A stretch of DNA of 53,424 nucleotides from Funneliformis mosseae (taxonomy: Eukaryota > Glomeromycota > Glomeromycetes > Glomerales > Glomeraceae). Of the stretch, positions 1 to 10,802 are shown piece after piece (position 1 is the stretch's first letter; the number at the start of each line of letters is the position of its first letter). The translations under genes were made by a program, and so were the position numbers. The DNA lies in the NCBI GenBank assembly GCA_910592005.1, contig CAJVPP010000066.1, forward strand, positions 1-53,424, in the 5' to 3' direction. The notes below the pieces were generated by a model. The model did no database searches and was not told the origin of the DNA. It saw nothing but the letters and a program-made list of their open reading frames with translations.

Positions 1-127
1 GTCAATCATAAAAATCTTAATTCTGGCCGGAAATTGAATTTCGGCCGGATTTAAATTCATCTATTTTAACCGGTTAACATGTTAACCGTTTTAACCGGTT
101 AATTAACCGGTTAAAAATTAACCGGTT
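1..127. repeat. Cluster of AACCGGTT palindromes
   Basis: The window opens in palindrome-rich DNA. A short inverted repeat built on GGCCGG and AATTTCGGCCGG lies at about 23-49. Four copies of the self-complementary octamer AACCGGTT follow at 68-75, 93-100, 105-112 and 120-127, with GTTAACATGTTAAC between the first two. It resembles the degenerate palindromic termini of small non-autonomous elements. The element probably begins outside the window, so its identity cannot be fixed. Confidence 0.6.
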
Positions 128-479
128 CCAACCTCTAGGTTATAGTTGAAATTGATTCCAATCCCTAAATTAGAATAGTTTTTGAAGAATATTTGTAATT
201 TTGATGCTAAAATTTACAAACTTTTATTTCGGCGGGACAAGTCGATCAAATTAATACAAGAATTGCTGCAATTTCATAAAAGAAACCACAGCTCCTAAAA
301 TAATGTTTTTAAATTAATACTTATTTTTTTTTTTTAACGCCTTACTTTTGATATTGACTCACGTATCACGAATTGATTGATTCTTTATCATGAAGAAAAA
401 TCACCAATGCATGCCCAAAAAAAAAAAATAATAATACTCTCTTAAACTCTACAGGTCTACTAATCAATCCAGATTTAGC

Positions 480-2008
480 AATTTTTAGCAAGCTTGATTG
501 GGAGGAGCAGATTTAATAGAAAAGATTTATACAACGAATTTGCAAAAGTGTAATTTTGATTTATGCACATCGCCAAATGGGTGGCAAGCTATTAAAGTCA
601 CGTTACGGATCATATGATTATATGTTCGTAACTCGATTTTAATAGCAAATCTCCCAAATGATGGATTGGAAGAATTTGATCGTACGACAAAGGGATTATT
701 ATATAATAGAAATTATGATACGTGGACGTACTATCGTAAAATTTTTATTCGCGCTATTATGGCCCCAAAATTTATAAAACAATCCATAAGAAATTTTTGA
801 AGAAATGGAAGGTTATTGGATGAAACTTGATGGAGATGATGGTATTGAATTAGATTTATATAAATGGTTATTTAGATTTGTTACAGATACCAGTTTTCGT
901 CTTACAACAAATAAAAGAACTTATGCATTAGCAAGTTATCTCAACAAAATTTCTCCAAATAAAAAGGTTAACGTTGATATAACCATATTAAAAGAATCTG
1001 AAGAGTTCGTCAATAAAGTTAATGATTTCTTTACTTCTTTGCAATATTTCTTGTTAACTCAAAATGGATGCGTCATTTTCCCGGCGGATGTAAACAGCTA
1101 ACCATGCGATTATTAAAGAGACGAGATCGTTTGTTAACAGATTTATTACATTTGGTAGAGAAGAAATTAATAACACTCCTTTGGACTTTCCAGTTACTCC
1201 TGATATGCTTAATTTTTTTATTGACGGTGTTAGACCTGGAATCGTCTCAAAACCAAGCTAACAAAAACTAAATAACTTAATATTTTAATTACCTCAAAGG
1301 AGAAATAAAAGATAAACAAACAAAACAATTTATTATCACGATTCACTAGTGTAGTTGGTGAACGAATTGCCAATGAAACAAGTATGGAACCGATGACTGA
1401 TGAAGCTATCATTAGTAACTTTATAGAAACAATAGTTGGAGGTCTTGATACGATTTCAGGGTCACTCTGTTATATCAATTATTGTATGGCTCTTTACCCC
1501 GAAGCAAAGAAACGTCTTTTGAAAGAAGTTGATTTAGAATTTCCACACGATCAAAAATTAACTTATAAAGATCTCAATAAACTTCCTTATTGTGATGCAG
1601 TAATTAAAGAGTCTCACGATTCTATCCAACAATAGATTTTAATTTCTGTATGGATACCAGAAAAAAATTTAAATTGTTTCATCATTCCTGCCGAAACTAA
1701 ACTTTTTATACATCAATATGGTACAAACAAGCATAAAGCTCATTGGAGTAACCCTGAAGAATTTGATCACGATCGTTTATTGATAGCAAATCAAAATTTT
1801 AGTACACCAATTCAGAGGTGGTGCAAGAATGTCTCCAGTAAGTTTTTTTTGATTATTATTAACTTTTCATGAATTTTTAAATGCATTAATATTTTATTTT
1901 TTATTTATTTTTTTTTTTTAGGGATTAAATTTAGCTGTCATGGAATTGATAGCACTTATGGTATTAATTTATCGAATATCCCTTAAATTATCATTATATA
2001 TCAGTTGA
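480..2008 (+). pseudogene. Cytochrome P450 pseudogene, multiple frameshifts
   Basis: Decayed cytochrome P450 (haem-thiolate monooxygenase). Blocks in family order are spread over different frames. 648-797 carries a helix-C type stretch (DTWTYYRKIFIRAIMAPKF). 796-1101 continues one frame over. About 1150-1260 holds an EEINNTPLDFPVTPDML-like segment. 1384-1620 carries the I-helix (GGLDTIS, about 1438) and runs to KES of the K-helix ExxR. One missing base there splits ExxR, and RFYPTIDFNF follows in the next frame. 1681-1800 carries IPAETKLFIHQYGTNKHK and NPEEFD. The haem loop at 1811-1837 reads FRGGARMSP, so the cysteine ligand is Ser (TCT). A GT-AG intron (1838-1921) then joins it to GLNLAVMELIALM and a stop at 2006-2008. 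The family's conserved Cys and ExxR are both lost, so no active enzyme is expected. The 5' end before 648 is poorly resolved. Damage is mainly indels, unlike the transition-type damage farther right. Confidence 0.85.
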
Positions 2009-3150
2009 CTATATAATAATTCGAGCTAGCTTTGTAGATCATTGAAATTTACTGTTATAACCGGATATTTGTTATTCTGAATAAAGTCAGCACTAAGAAC
2101 AAAAGAAAAAAAAAATGTAACATATTTCAGAAAATTGCAGGTGAGTAGGCAAGTGATCAAATTAAAAATTAAAAAAAAAATTCCCAAGTATAAATTTATT
2201 CGCTTATCTCGATATAATTTTTTTTCAAATCTATTTAATAAGTACATTTAGCAACTTGAAGTTAAATAAATCCAGCAAAATCCAACATGTAATCTTGTTT
2301 TTCTTATATAAAAGAGTATCAATATTCCATTAGCAAAAACCTGTCAAAAAAAAAAGATTATTTTTTCTATTTAGCTTGGAAATGAAAAGCATCGAACCGC
2401 AAATAATATGTTTTAGTAGCAAAGATCGAATAATGTTATGTAATATTGAATCGTTGAATTACTCTCGACATTTTTACCTAATCATTGTATAAAATTATAT
2501 GCATATATTAAACACAAATAAATTTAAGCTTTAGATCATTAAGCAAAGAACTATAATGTAAAGATAAAAAAATACACATAATATATGTAATTTAATTTTG
2601 TATAGAAATGAAATCAGGCTCATTTGCAAGCCTATATTGAAGTTAAATTATTTTCGCGCGTTTTCCTATAATAACAATATTGTATTTTTAATAATATCAA
2701 TCAATTTAGCGGTCATATGCTTTAATAAATTCATAATTACTTTTTATTTGAGTGTTAATTTCTAATTCTTTAATTTCACGCTTACTGAAAAATTTTCAGA
2801 AGAAATAAATGAATTTAATTGACGTGTATAGATTCACTTTGATGATGAGCAATCGAAACAATTTGAGTTGCTAAATTCACATTTATTGCATTTATTGTAG
2901 GTAGTCTAATAAATCATCATTAAATATATATTGAAACTCAAAGCTTTAAATTAACAATTTAAATATATTATTTAATATATTACAATACCTTTGCAATATC
3001 AATTTCAAGTTCTTTGAATTATATTTTAATGATAAAATTCAAAAAATTAGAACTTAATTTTAATTGATTCCATATTCCAATAAAATATATATTGATCTAT
3101 ACAGTGGAGTACTTTTAAGATTTTATATCTTTGTATTCCTCCTGTTGATG
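2009..3150. other. Intergenic DNA, no gene seen
   Basis: AT-rich spacer between the P450 remnant and the kinase relic. Frames are short and unconvincing on both strands. A TACAGTGGAGTAC string at about 3100 resembles one end of a Tc1-type element, but no matching second end was found. Confidence 0.5.
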
Positions 3151-3154
3151 TTAG

Positions 3155-3317
3155 TTTGCGTTTAATTTATCACCACTTAATACATTGTCTGGTTCACAAC
3201 CCAATAATTTTTACCAGTGTAAACTTTTACATAATCTTTTGATGTATCAGGAATTGATGTTTCACCAATTATTTTAATAAATACTTGATAAATTTCGGTC
3301 TTGTCTTTAATATTGTT
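3155..3317 (-). pseudogene. Relic of a protein kinase C-lobe exon
   Basis: Read on the minus strand, 3317-3215 gives an open stretch containing NNIKDKTEIYQVFIKII and ETSIPDTSKDYVKVYT. This aligns with the intact kinase in this window (LRESIVPGTSEDYINIYT). It ends in ACTG followed by GTAAA, the same donor position as exon 4 of the intact gene. A shorter piece (GCEPDNVLSGDKLNAN, about 3203-3155) matches the next exon's CWANEPNNRPAMKKVVENL, but the intron between them has almost gone. No HRD, DFG or N-lobe was found upstream, so it is a fragment of a lost paralogue. The match is convincing in character but short. Confidence 0.5.
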
Positions 3318-3636
3318 GTATTCAGTTCATATATTTATAATCAATTTTGTAAGTAAGCAGAAGATTTTTATTGAATAATTATTGAGTAAAAATGAAGCAA
3401 TTGTGACAAATATTTATTTAATAATATCAAGTTAATCATAGTTGCCTCATCGTTTTACGCAATGTCAATATATTAATTTAAGTAAATACCGAAAAATTGA
3501 ATAAAAAATAATAAGAAAATTAAAAATAAACGAAGTTATAAATACGAAATCTATAACAGATAATGTCAAAACGGCGAAAGAGAAAATATCGCGAAGGGTT
3601 TAACGAAGGTTTTCGAGGGTATGTATGCAAAATATA

Positions 3637-3897
3637 TTAAGCGTAGAATGTTGAGCTGTATAAGGATTTCCGGCTCGTATTTATAAAAATAGGATCTTGA
3701 CATTTTGTCATACTTGGACACACCTGGCAAATGATCTTCAAAAGACTAACTGCAAATATATGAAAGTGATTACATGCGGAATTATGGAGTTTTCGGGCGC
3801 AATTATATTCATTGTAACAATATACAGAAATGGCTGAATCCGGATTATCACTTCGTCCGTAACGCAGGCATATTTGCCTGTATAAACATAGTAGCAT
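3637..3897 (-). other. Unrecognised 86-codon open frame, Cys-rich
   Basis: Not recognised. The minus-strand frame is open for 86 codons in AT-rich DNA and is slightly richer in GC than its surroundings. The translation is cysteine-rich (LCLYRQICLRYGR, NEYNCARKLHNSACNHF, ICQVCPSMTKC). No signal peptide, intron or known motif could be assigned. An overlapping plus-strand frame (3774-4049) is equally long. It may be a relic exon or chance. Confidence 0.2.
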
Positions 3898-3899
3898 GT

Positions 3900-5160
3900 A
3901 AAAGTCTAAAAACGAAGGTTTCTTGTTATAATTCTCTCAAGAATCATTTTCAACAAATTAAAATGTTCGAAACTCCAATGGATTTTAAAATCATTCCATA
4001 TAGTGGCTTGAGAATAAATCATCAAATTCTGTTTTCTTATAACGCGTAATATAAAAATAAAATTATGTATCTTCACAAAACTTATAGAAAATTAATTTTT
4101 TTGCAAATTTATAAATCGCGGTTTAAATCATCACATATATTAAAAATGCCGATCACGTTTCAACGTCAACAGTCGGAAAACATTTATAACTCCAGTAACT
4201 TGGAACTACAAAAAATTATGCGATATGAGCAAAATTAAAAATATATACATGACGCAGTAAAACATATTATCGTGTTCACCAGTATGATGTAGACGATCTT
4301 GTTTTTTAATATTTTTAATGATATCATGGAGTTTATATGAAAATTACAATAACGATAATTTATTTTAAGCAATAAATTATACTTATTATTATACATATTA
4401 ATTTCAAGTAACTTGTCTCTATTTTCAATATAATAAATAATATAAGCGTAAAGATGGTAATTATGGAATATTTTTCTAACTGTAAAAGTATAATATTTTA
4501 GGAGCTAAAGATAAAATGGGGCTAATTAATAAATATCTCAAAAAATAATTTTTCTAGCAAGTGTTTAGATAATTTATTCTTTTTATTTTTCGCGATATCA
4601 ATTCAATTATGTGAAATAGTATATCTACAATTACCCTTCTGCAAATTTATTTTATTTTATTTTTTTTTAATTTCGAATTTTTTTTTAATTAAAGTTTTAT
4701 AGCTATAATTTTAAAATTAGTTTTTTTAATTCTCATTTAGTATCTAAGTGGTTGACAAAAGGGGGATATTTTATTGTTGCAATATTAATGGTTGGTTGTA
4801 CTTTCATCGAACAAATTAAGGATAATAAAAATAATCGAAATAATCGAAGATGCATTACCTATAAAAGTTGTTACATCTTGAAATATAGTATTTTAGCATA
4901 TAATTGTTACTTGATGAGGCATTAAATAAAGCAATTCGTCTTCTATAAACATATTAACAACTTCGTGTAGTATTAATTTTATAACACAAAAAGGTACTTT
5001 TTTTTCGTGGTTCATAAAAAGTGGGTCTTCCATTTTTTTAAAAGAATCTAATATACGACAACTCGATTTCAAATTTTATGCTAGATATCTAGTAGGATCG
5101 CATAATATCGCCATGAGAATGATGAACTTACTCTTCATCATTTTAAAGTCAACATCATAT
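3900..5160. other. Intergenic DNA, no gene seen
   Basis: AT-rich spacer with poly-T tracts at about 4650-4690. No coherent coding blocks on either strand and no long repeats apart from the foldback that begins at 5167. Confidence 0.45.
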
Positions 5161-5166
5161 AATATC

Positions 5167-5316
5167 GTTATTGTGCTTGCGTTGATAAATAGTCAAATTA
5201 TTGTCCAATTCGTAATGATGATCGGTCAGATTTAGCCACGAACGTGGCTAAATCTAACTGATCGTCATTACGAATTGGACAATAATTTGACTATTTATCA
5301 ACGCAAGCACAATAAC
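5167..5316. repeat. Foldback element, 74-bp arms around GCCACGAACGTGGC
   Basis: A nearly perfect inverted repeat. The left arm 5167-5240 and right arm 5243-5316 are both 74 bp and differ at three positions, all transitions. They are separated by only two bases (AA), so the transcript would form a long hairpin. The central motif is GCCACG-AA-CGTGGC. No clear target-site duplication is visible. The second foldback in this window (16126-16270) shares the GCCACGAA centre but has different arms. Confidence 0.9.
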
Positions 5317-5319
5317 TTA

Positions 5320-6590
5320 TAAATATAGGTAGCCTCACGATTAAATAATTCTTTAAAAAAATGCACAGGTTCTTAAAATGAAAAGATAGTTATGGTGTGC
5401 TTGTAATAACTAAATTTGTGAAAATTCAGATATTACTTTGAAAATAGTACCTATAAGTTTGAGTACTTTGAAGTTCTATACTTCGGGATCATATTTAACC
5501 CATCCAAAATTTTGCGAAACTTTACGATATAAACATTGTAACTATCAAAATATGTTTCTATTTCTCTTCGCTTGATCAATTGAGTCATTATTAACTCGTA
5601 TGAAGGGATTTTAACACTTGTCTAAAATAAAAATTGTGCGAAAACTATGTTGCTATTCATTTAAAGTAACTTAAATCTTGCCGACCTCTAAACGGATTGA
5701 TTTAGAAATGGTTCACTGCATGCAAACGCGTGACCGCACACAGAGGATATAATCAAAAGTCTTTAATACATAAAAGACTTTACTCATTATTTACACGCAA
5801 TGTCTATAAAGTATTTAATCGACAAAATCAAATTTGTGATTTTCAAAAGAGATATAAAAGTGTTGAGCTTAATATTGCTCTTTAATAACGAAGACGTCAT
5901 TTTAAGAGCAGCTTAATCAAAAGTTTATTCAGATAAAATTATATATATAAAAACACGCCTGTGCCATAAAATTTCAAAAATCAATATTTCTCCAGTTGTC
6001 CTTAAACATTTCAAAAATCAAATTTCTCAAAGTTAAATTCTGCTATCACACATGTTCTCACTTTTTCGCACTCATTAAATGACGATGAATCTTATGAATC
6101 GAAACATATTGATATTCTTTAAATGGACCGTTCAAGAATCTACCGTGCCAAAATAAAATAGAATTATATCGAAATAATTTTAAAGATTTTTATTGTAAAA
6201 TTTGGTAATCTCAAAAAAATTTTAATTTCTTTATTTGAAGCAAAAGTGCTTCGTAAAAATATATTGGAGTATTTCATGAATTAATTCGTATGCACACGCA
6301 CGTCTTCACTGTTTGAATCAATTTTATTATAATTTTCAAAATAATCCGCTTTGCGTACAAATTTATTACAAAATTTAACTTAATTTTTCATAAAAAAATC
6401 AAATATTCGAACAAGACGTTAAAAACAAATTAAATTTTTTAAAAAAAATAACACCGAAAATTTACTTCGAACACTCAAAATCTTCTAAAGAAAGTTTATC
6501 TTCATTATCTTTTATCATTTTTTCATCCGACTATATATTGATTATAATCAGTTGGTTTATTTTGTGACTGAATTTCAAGAACATCATCTG
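5320..6590. other. Spacer downstream of the kinase gene
   Basis: AT-rich DNA on the 3' side of the minus-strand kinase gene. A short direct repeat (ATTTCAAAAATCAA twice, about 5970-6025) is visible. No convincing coding frame on either strand. Confidence 0.4.
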
Positions 6591-6592
6591 TA

Positions 6593-6598
6593 TTTATT
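6593..6598 (-). terminator. Candidate AATAAA polyadenylation signal of the kinase gene
   Basis: The minus strand reads AATAAA here, about 65 nt beyond the predicted stop codon at 6664-6666. This is a plausible position for a polyadenylation hexamer. AATAAA is common by chance in such AT-rich DNA, so position is the only support. Confidence 0.35.
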
Positions 6599-6663
6599 TT
6601 TTAACATTATGTTCGGTTTATATCTTGTTTATGAAAAACATAGGTAAAATAATTTAGTCTACA

Positions 6664-9600
6664 TCAGGAAAATTTTTGATGCAAAGTATTCAATTCCGAA
6701 GTATTAATATCGAGATCAATTTCTCTGGTTATATATTCTAAAAATGTACAAATTAGTTATAAAATATAATTAAAATGAACATTTATATAATCACATTACC
6801 TTCATTAGATTCATTATTATTCACATTATTCGCATTAATATCTATTTTCAATTCTTTTGTCACATAATCTAATAATTACAGAATAGTATTTAATATTTTA
6901 ATATTCTAAGAGCATATTTTTTTTTCTCGTCATTTATTTATATAGAGATTCCGCGTAATTCTAATATACCACGTAGAAATAAATAGTTTAAATAAGCAAA
7001 TATTTACCATTATCAGATAATCTACTTTTTTTATTACTTTTGTTGTCATCAGTAATCTTTCTTTTATCTTTTATTTTTCCAAAAAAAAAAAAATATAGTA
7101 ATTAAAAATTTAAAAGATAAAAAATAATTTATATAAATATTTACCATTGGAAAATATAATATTCTTTTGATAATCAACAAATGGATCTACACAATTCAAC
7201 AAAATCATTAATTTTTTTTTTAATCAAAATAAATCAAAAAATAAATAATCACCGAATATTGTAACGGATTGACTTTTTGAGAGTATCGCAGATCTGCTGA
7301 ATGATCTACTTTTATATACTGCTCCTGAATGATTCGTTGCTATAGGTCCAATATCTGATGATACTACGATTTTTGTTTCATTTGCAAAATTTTCAATATC
7401 ACACATCTTTTCAACTCTTTCTTTTAAATAATTAGCTGTTGGCCTTTTATTTGGATCAGGATACCAACATTTTCTCATTAATTCGATATAACCCTCAGGT
7501 GCATTTGTAACAATTGGAGGACGTGTATCGTTACATATTCTAATAATAAGTTCTGTATCATGATCATGATCCCAAAAAGGCCTTCTACCCGTCATAAACT
7601 CCCACATAATCATGCCAAGACTATAGATGTCTGAGGCCGTAGTATAATTTTGTCCATAAAAGACTTCTGGAGCAATATAAGGAATAATACCATAAATTTT
7701 AGCGTCATCATTTTCGTTATCATCTGCTAATTCATTCAATGATTTGCTAATTCCGAAATCACCTATTAGAACTTGACGATATCCATAACAAAGGATATTC
7801 CCACTATGAAAATCCCGATGAATAATCCCTTCATCATGAATATATTTAAGACCTTCAATAATTTTATCCAATAACTCTAACTTATCATACCATCCAAGAT
7901 CATAAAAATGTTCTGTTAGATAACGTCTTAAATCACCTGCTTCACAATATTTCATGATTATCACATAATCTTTGGAAATAGGATCGTGAGTAATTCCATA
8001 ATATTTATTTATATAATCAGGTATACGAGATCCTTTATTAAGGTCTAGATACCTCCAAAGCTATATTTTTGATGAAAATATAAGTATGTCACATTTTAAT
8101 AAAGAAAGTTATTAGTTAAATAAATACCTCATTTAATTCTTTAGTAGAAATATTTTTAGAATTAGTTAGTTGTTTTAGGGCAACTGTTATATAATCTTCC
8201 CGTGTATTCCACCACGCAGCTCTATAGATTTTGCTAAATCCTCCCTCAGCTACAAATTGAATATCTTTGAATTGATCATAAGATACGAAATCCATTTGAT
8301 TAAGTATATGCGTATTAATTCGTGAATATCTAATAACTTCATCAACAACTTTGTTTCCACTTTTCTTAGGTGGTAGAATACTTAATGTATTGTTATAATA
8401 CTTTACAAATTTTAAGGAGATGGGTAGAGTTGGTAGGCTATTTATTTGAGTAGAATAGCAATCGAGTTTAATTAAGGAGTTGGGTAAATTTGGTAGGATA
8501 GTTATTGGAGTATTAGAGCAATTTAGTTCCGATAAAGAATTTGGTAAAGTTGGTAGGCTATTTATTTGAGTAGAATGGCAATAGAGTTTAATTAAGGAGT
8601 TGGGTAAATTTGGTAGGATAGTTATTGGAGTAGCAGAGCAATTTAGTTCCGATAAAGAGTTTGGTAAAGTTGGTAGGCTATTTATTTGAGTAGAATGGCA
8701 AACGAGTTTAATTAAGGAGTTGGGTAAATTTGGTAGGATAGTTATTGGAGTATTAGAGCAATTTAGTTCCGATAAAGTATTTGGTAAAATTGGTAGGCTA
8801 TTTATTTGAGTAGAATGGCAATAGAGTTTAATTAAGGAGTTGGGTAAATTTGGTAAGCTGGTAATTTGAGTAAAAACACAAGCGAGGTTTGCTAATTTTC
8901 GATATCTTTGCAATCCGCCTAAGGCATTTAATTTGTCATCCTTATTACGATCTGTAATTTCTAAACTAACAATAGTATCATCGTAAATAATGACTGATTC
9001 TTCATTATTCAATTCTAATTCTCCTGCATTCATCTGATTAAAATTTTGAATCTTTCGAGATGATTCTCCATGAAATGAATTGTTAATACTGGAAGAAGCA
9101 TTAACGCCATTGAAGTGAGGTTGTTGCTCAGATAATCGAATATTTAATTCATCATTTTTCATTTGAACGCAATCAATTATATTTGTTTTCGTAATAATTA
9201 AATTCTCAACCACTTTTTTCATGGCCGGTCGATTATTTGGCTCATTAGCCCAACACTCTAAAATCATATAAATAAATTTATTTAACAATAAATAAAATTC
9301 ATATTTCTTTATTAAATTTGAGAAAAAATATATTTACCAGTATAAATATTTATATAATCTTCAGATGTACCAGGAACGATACTTTCTCTAAGTCCTTGTG
9401 AAATTTTTATAGCCAAACCAATGTCATCCACTTCATCTTTATCATGAAAAGGAGGACAACCACTTGATAGCTCCCACAAAAGCACGCCAACACTGTAAAC
9501 GTCACTCTTTACGTTTAGTACATATTTTTGCGACTTATAGTCATTTTTTCTTTCTCTAATAAAACTTTTAGGGTCAATATAAGGAATAGCACTAAAAACT

Positions 9601-10441
9601 TTTGACTGATAAGTTGCCTTTTCAATTCTTTTTGATAAACCAAAGTCTGCTAGTTTAATAACGCCTTGGTGGATTAATATATTGCCGGAATGCTATCAAT
9701 ATATAAAAAAAAAAATTATTATAAATAACTAAAAAGAAATGTCCATAATAAATAAATTTAATAATAAGGTTACCAAATCACGATGCACAATTCCTTTGTC
9801 ATGTAAACACGATACTGCACAAGCCAGCTGGAATGCCAAGTTGTATTTATCTCCCCAAGAAAGCGTATCAAAATTATTCTTCAAATAGTTTTTAAGCGTA
9901 CCGTCATCTGCATATTCCATTACTAACCAATAATTTTTTAATTCATTTTGATTTTCTTTTTTTTTTTTTTTTTTTTTTATAAAAATAATAAATATATATT
10001 TGAGTTAAAAATACAATATAAAAATAAATAAAAATTATAAATTATAAATTATCTCATTGTTAAAGATTTTTACCTTGATTTGATGATGTAATCGCCAAAA
10101 AACGGATAATATTGTTATGAAAACCAACTTCCCGTTGATGTTCAAACTAAATTATTTATTGAGTATATAAATGATTTATACCAAACCTGAAAAACATATT
10201 GCATATTAATTACCTCTTGAGCGAGTTCTTTAACAATGGCATTGTTAAAGTTATTAAATGATTTTAACGCGAGAGGTTGTTTTGAATATTTCCAATTGGC
10301 ACGATAGACTTTTCCAAAACTACCTGTACCTATCTTTTGAAAATTACAAAAATGTTTGTATTCATAAAATTTGATATTTTTACTTAATAGATATTCTTCA
10401 ATCGAATTAATCAACTCATTTGAATTATTGTCATTTTGCAT
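6664..10441 (-). CDS. Ten-exon gene: kinase - LRR - kinase - charged tail
   Basis: Predicted 1006-residue protein with two kinase domains, probably Ser/Thr or tyrosine-kinase-like and cytosolic (no signal peptide or membrane segment seen). Exons: 10441-10214, 10146-10074, 9955-9774, 9692-9338, 9257-8128, 8060-7253, 7186-7145, 7067-7008, 6868-6800, 6737-6664. All introns are GT-AG, and the 3021 nt are divisible by three without an internal stop. Kinase 1 (residues about 30-300) has IGTGSFGKVYRA, LALKSF, GIVHRDLHSGN and LADFGLSK; the APE position reads YIDPKSF. A polar linker and 20-residue LRRs (about 405-575) follow. Kinase 2 (about 611-870) has EGGFSKIYRA, VALKQL, IIHRDFHSGN, IGDFGISK and IAPE. 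Both keep the catalytic Lys and Asp residues. The tail (about 926-1006) is charged and comes from four small exons. The start ATG at 10439-10441 sits 29 codons before the first G-loop. The intron 3 acceptor lies after a poly-A run rather than pyrimidines. The domain calls are safe; whether one transcript spans all exons is inferred. AMF genomes carry very many such kinases, and substrates are unknown. Confidence 0.88.
8371..8883 (-). repeat. In-frame 60/120-bp tandem repeats encoding LPNSL-type LRRs
   Basis: About 8.5 repeats of 20 residues lie inside exon 5 of the kinase gene. They alternate between CHSTQINSLPTLPNSLSEL and CSNTPITILPNLPNSLIKL forms, so DNA repeats with a 120-bp period. Adjacent 120-bp units at 8461-8820 differ at only a few bases, which points to recent unequal exchange or conversion. 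The L..L.C..T.I..LP.LPNSL pattern is the short 20-residue LRR type best known from bacterial IpaH/YopM proteins. It is a likely ligand- or partner-binding solenoid. Confidence 0.9.
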
Positions 10442-10802
10442 TTTGTTTTATTTTTTAGCGAGAAAAGGTGAAAAATTTGGAGAAAAAAGCAACTTTGGTA
10501 GTTCATGAATTTATATCGTTATTTCTATGATATGATCGGCAAAGTGACACTATGAACAAAACCAAACAAAAAAATAAAGGTTATTTCAACAAAGAACACA
10601 AACGTTTAACACAAGTATGCTTTGTTGTTCGAATTTTTTTTAATCTTTTTGTCAAACCAACTTCGCATTATATTTTTGTACGGTTACAAGCAGAGAATAA
10701 GCGAATATTGGGCTGTATAATTTTCCATTTAGCATTCGATGGGAGGGATATTAAATATCAAGGAATAACCAAATTTCGCTCTTTCAAAGTATCATCATAA
10801 TT
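10442..10802. other. Upstream region of the kinase gene
   Basis: DNA directly 5' of the kinase start, expected to hold its promoter and leader; no core element can be named with confidence. A plus-strand open frame of 82 codons (10552-10800) begins MNKTKQKNKGYFNKEHKR. It is lysine-rich, has no recognisable domain and may be chance. Confidence 0.35.

Noticed and set aside
1230..1412. Minus-strand 60-codon open frame as a gene
   Set aside because: It lies opposite P450 coding blocks and is a shadow.
2026..2247. Minus-strand 73-codon open frame as a membrane protein
   Set aside because: The Phe/Leu-rich sequence follows directly from poly-A/T DNA, and no start context, intron or family supports it.
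3097..3120. TACAGTGGAGTACTTTTAAG as a terminal repeat of a Tc1-type element
   Set aside because: It resembles a CAGT end at a TA site, but no inverted partner was found nearby and the string is short enough to occur by chance.
9956..9980. Poly-T run as an assembly break
   Set aside because: The coding frame resumes exactly on both sides of the intron that contains it, so it is treated as a real intronic homopolymer; its exact length is uncertain.
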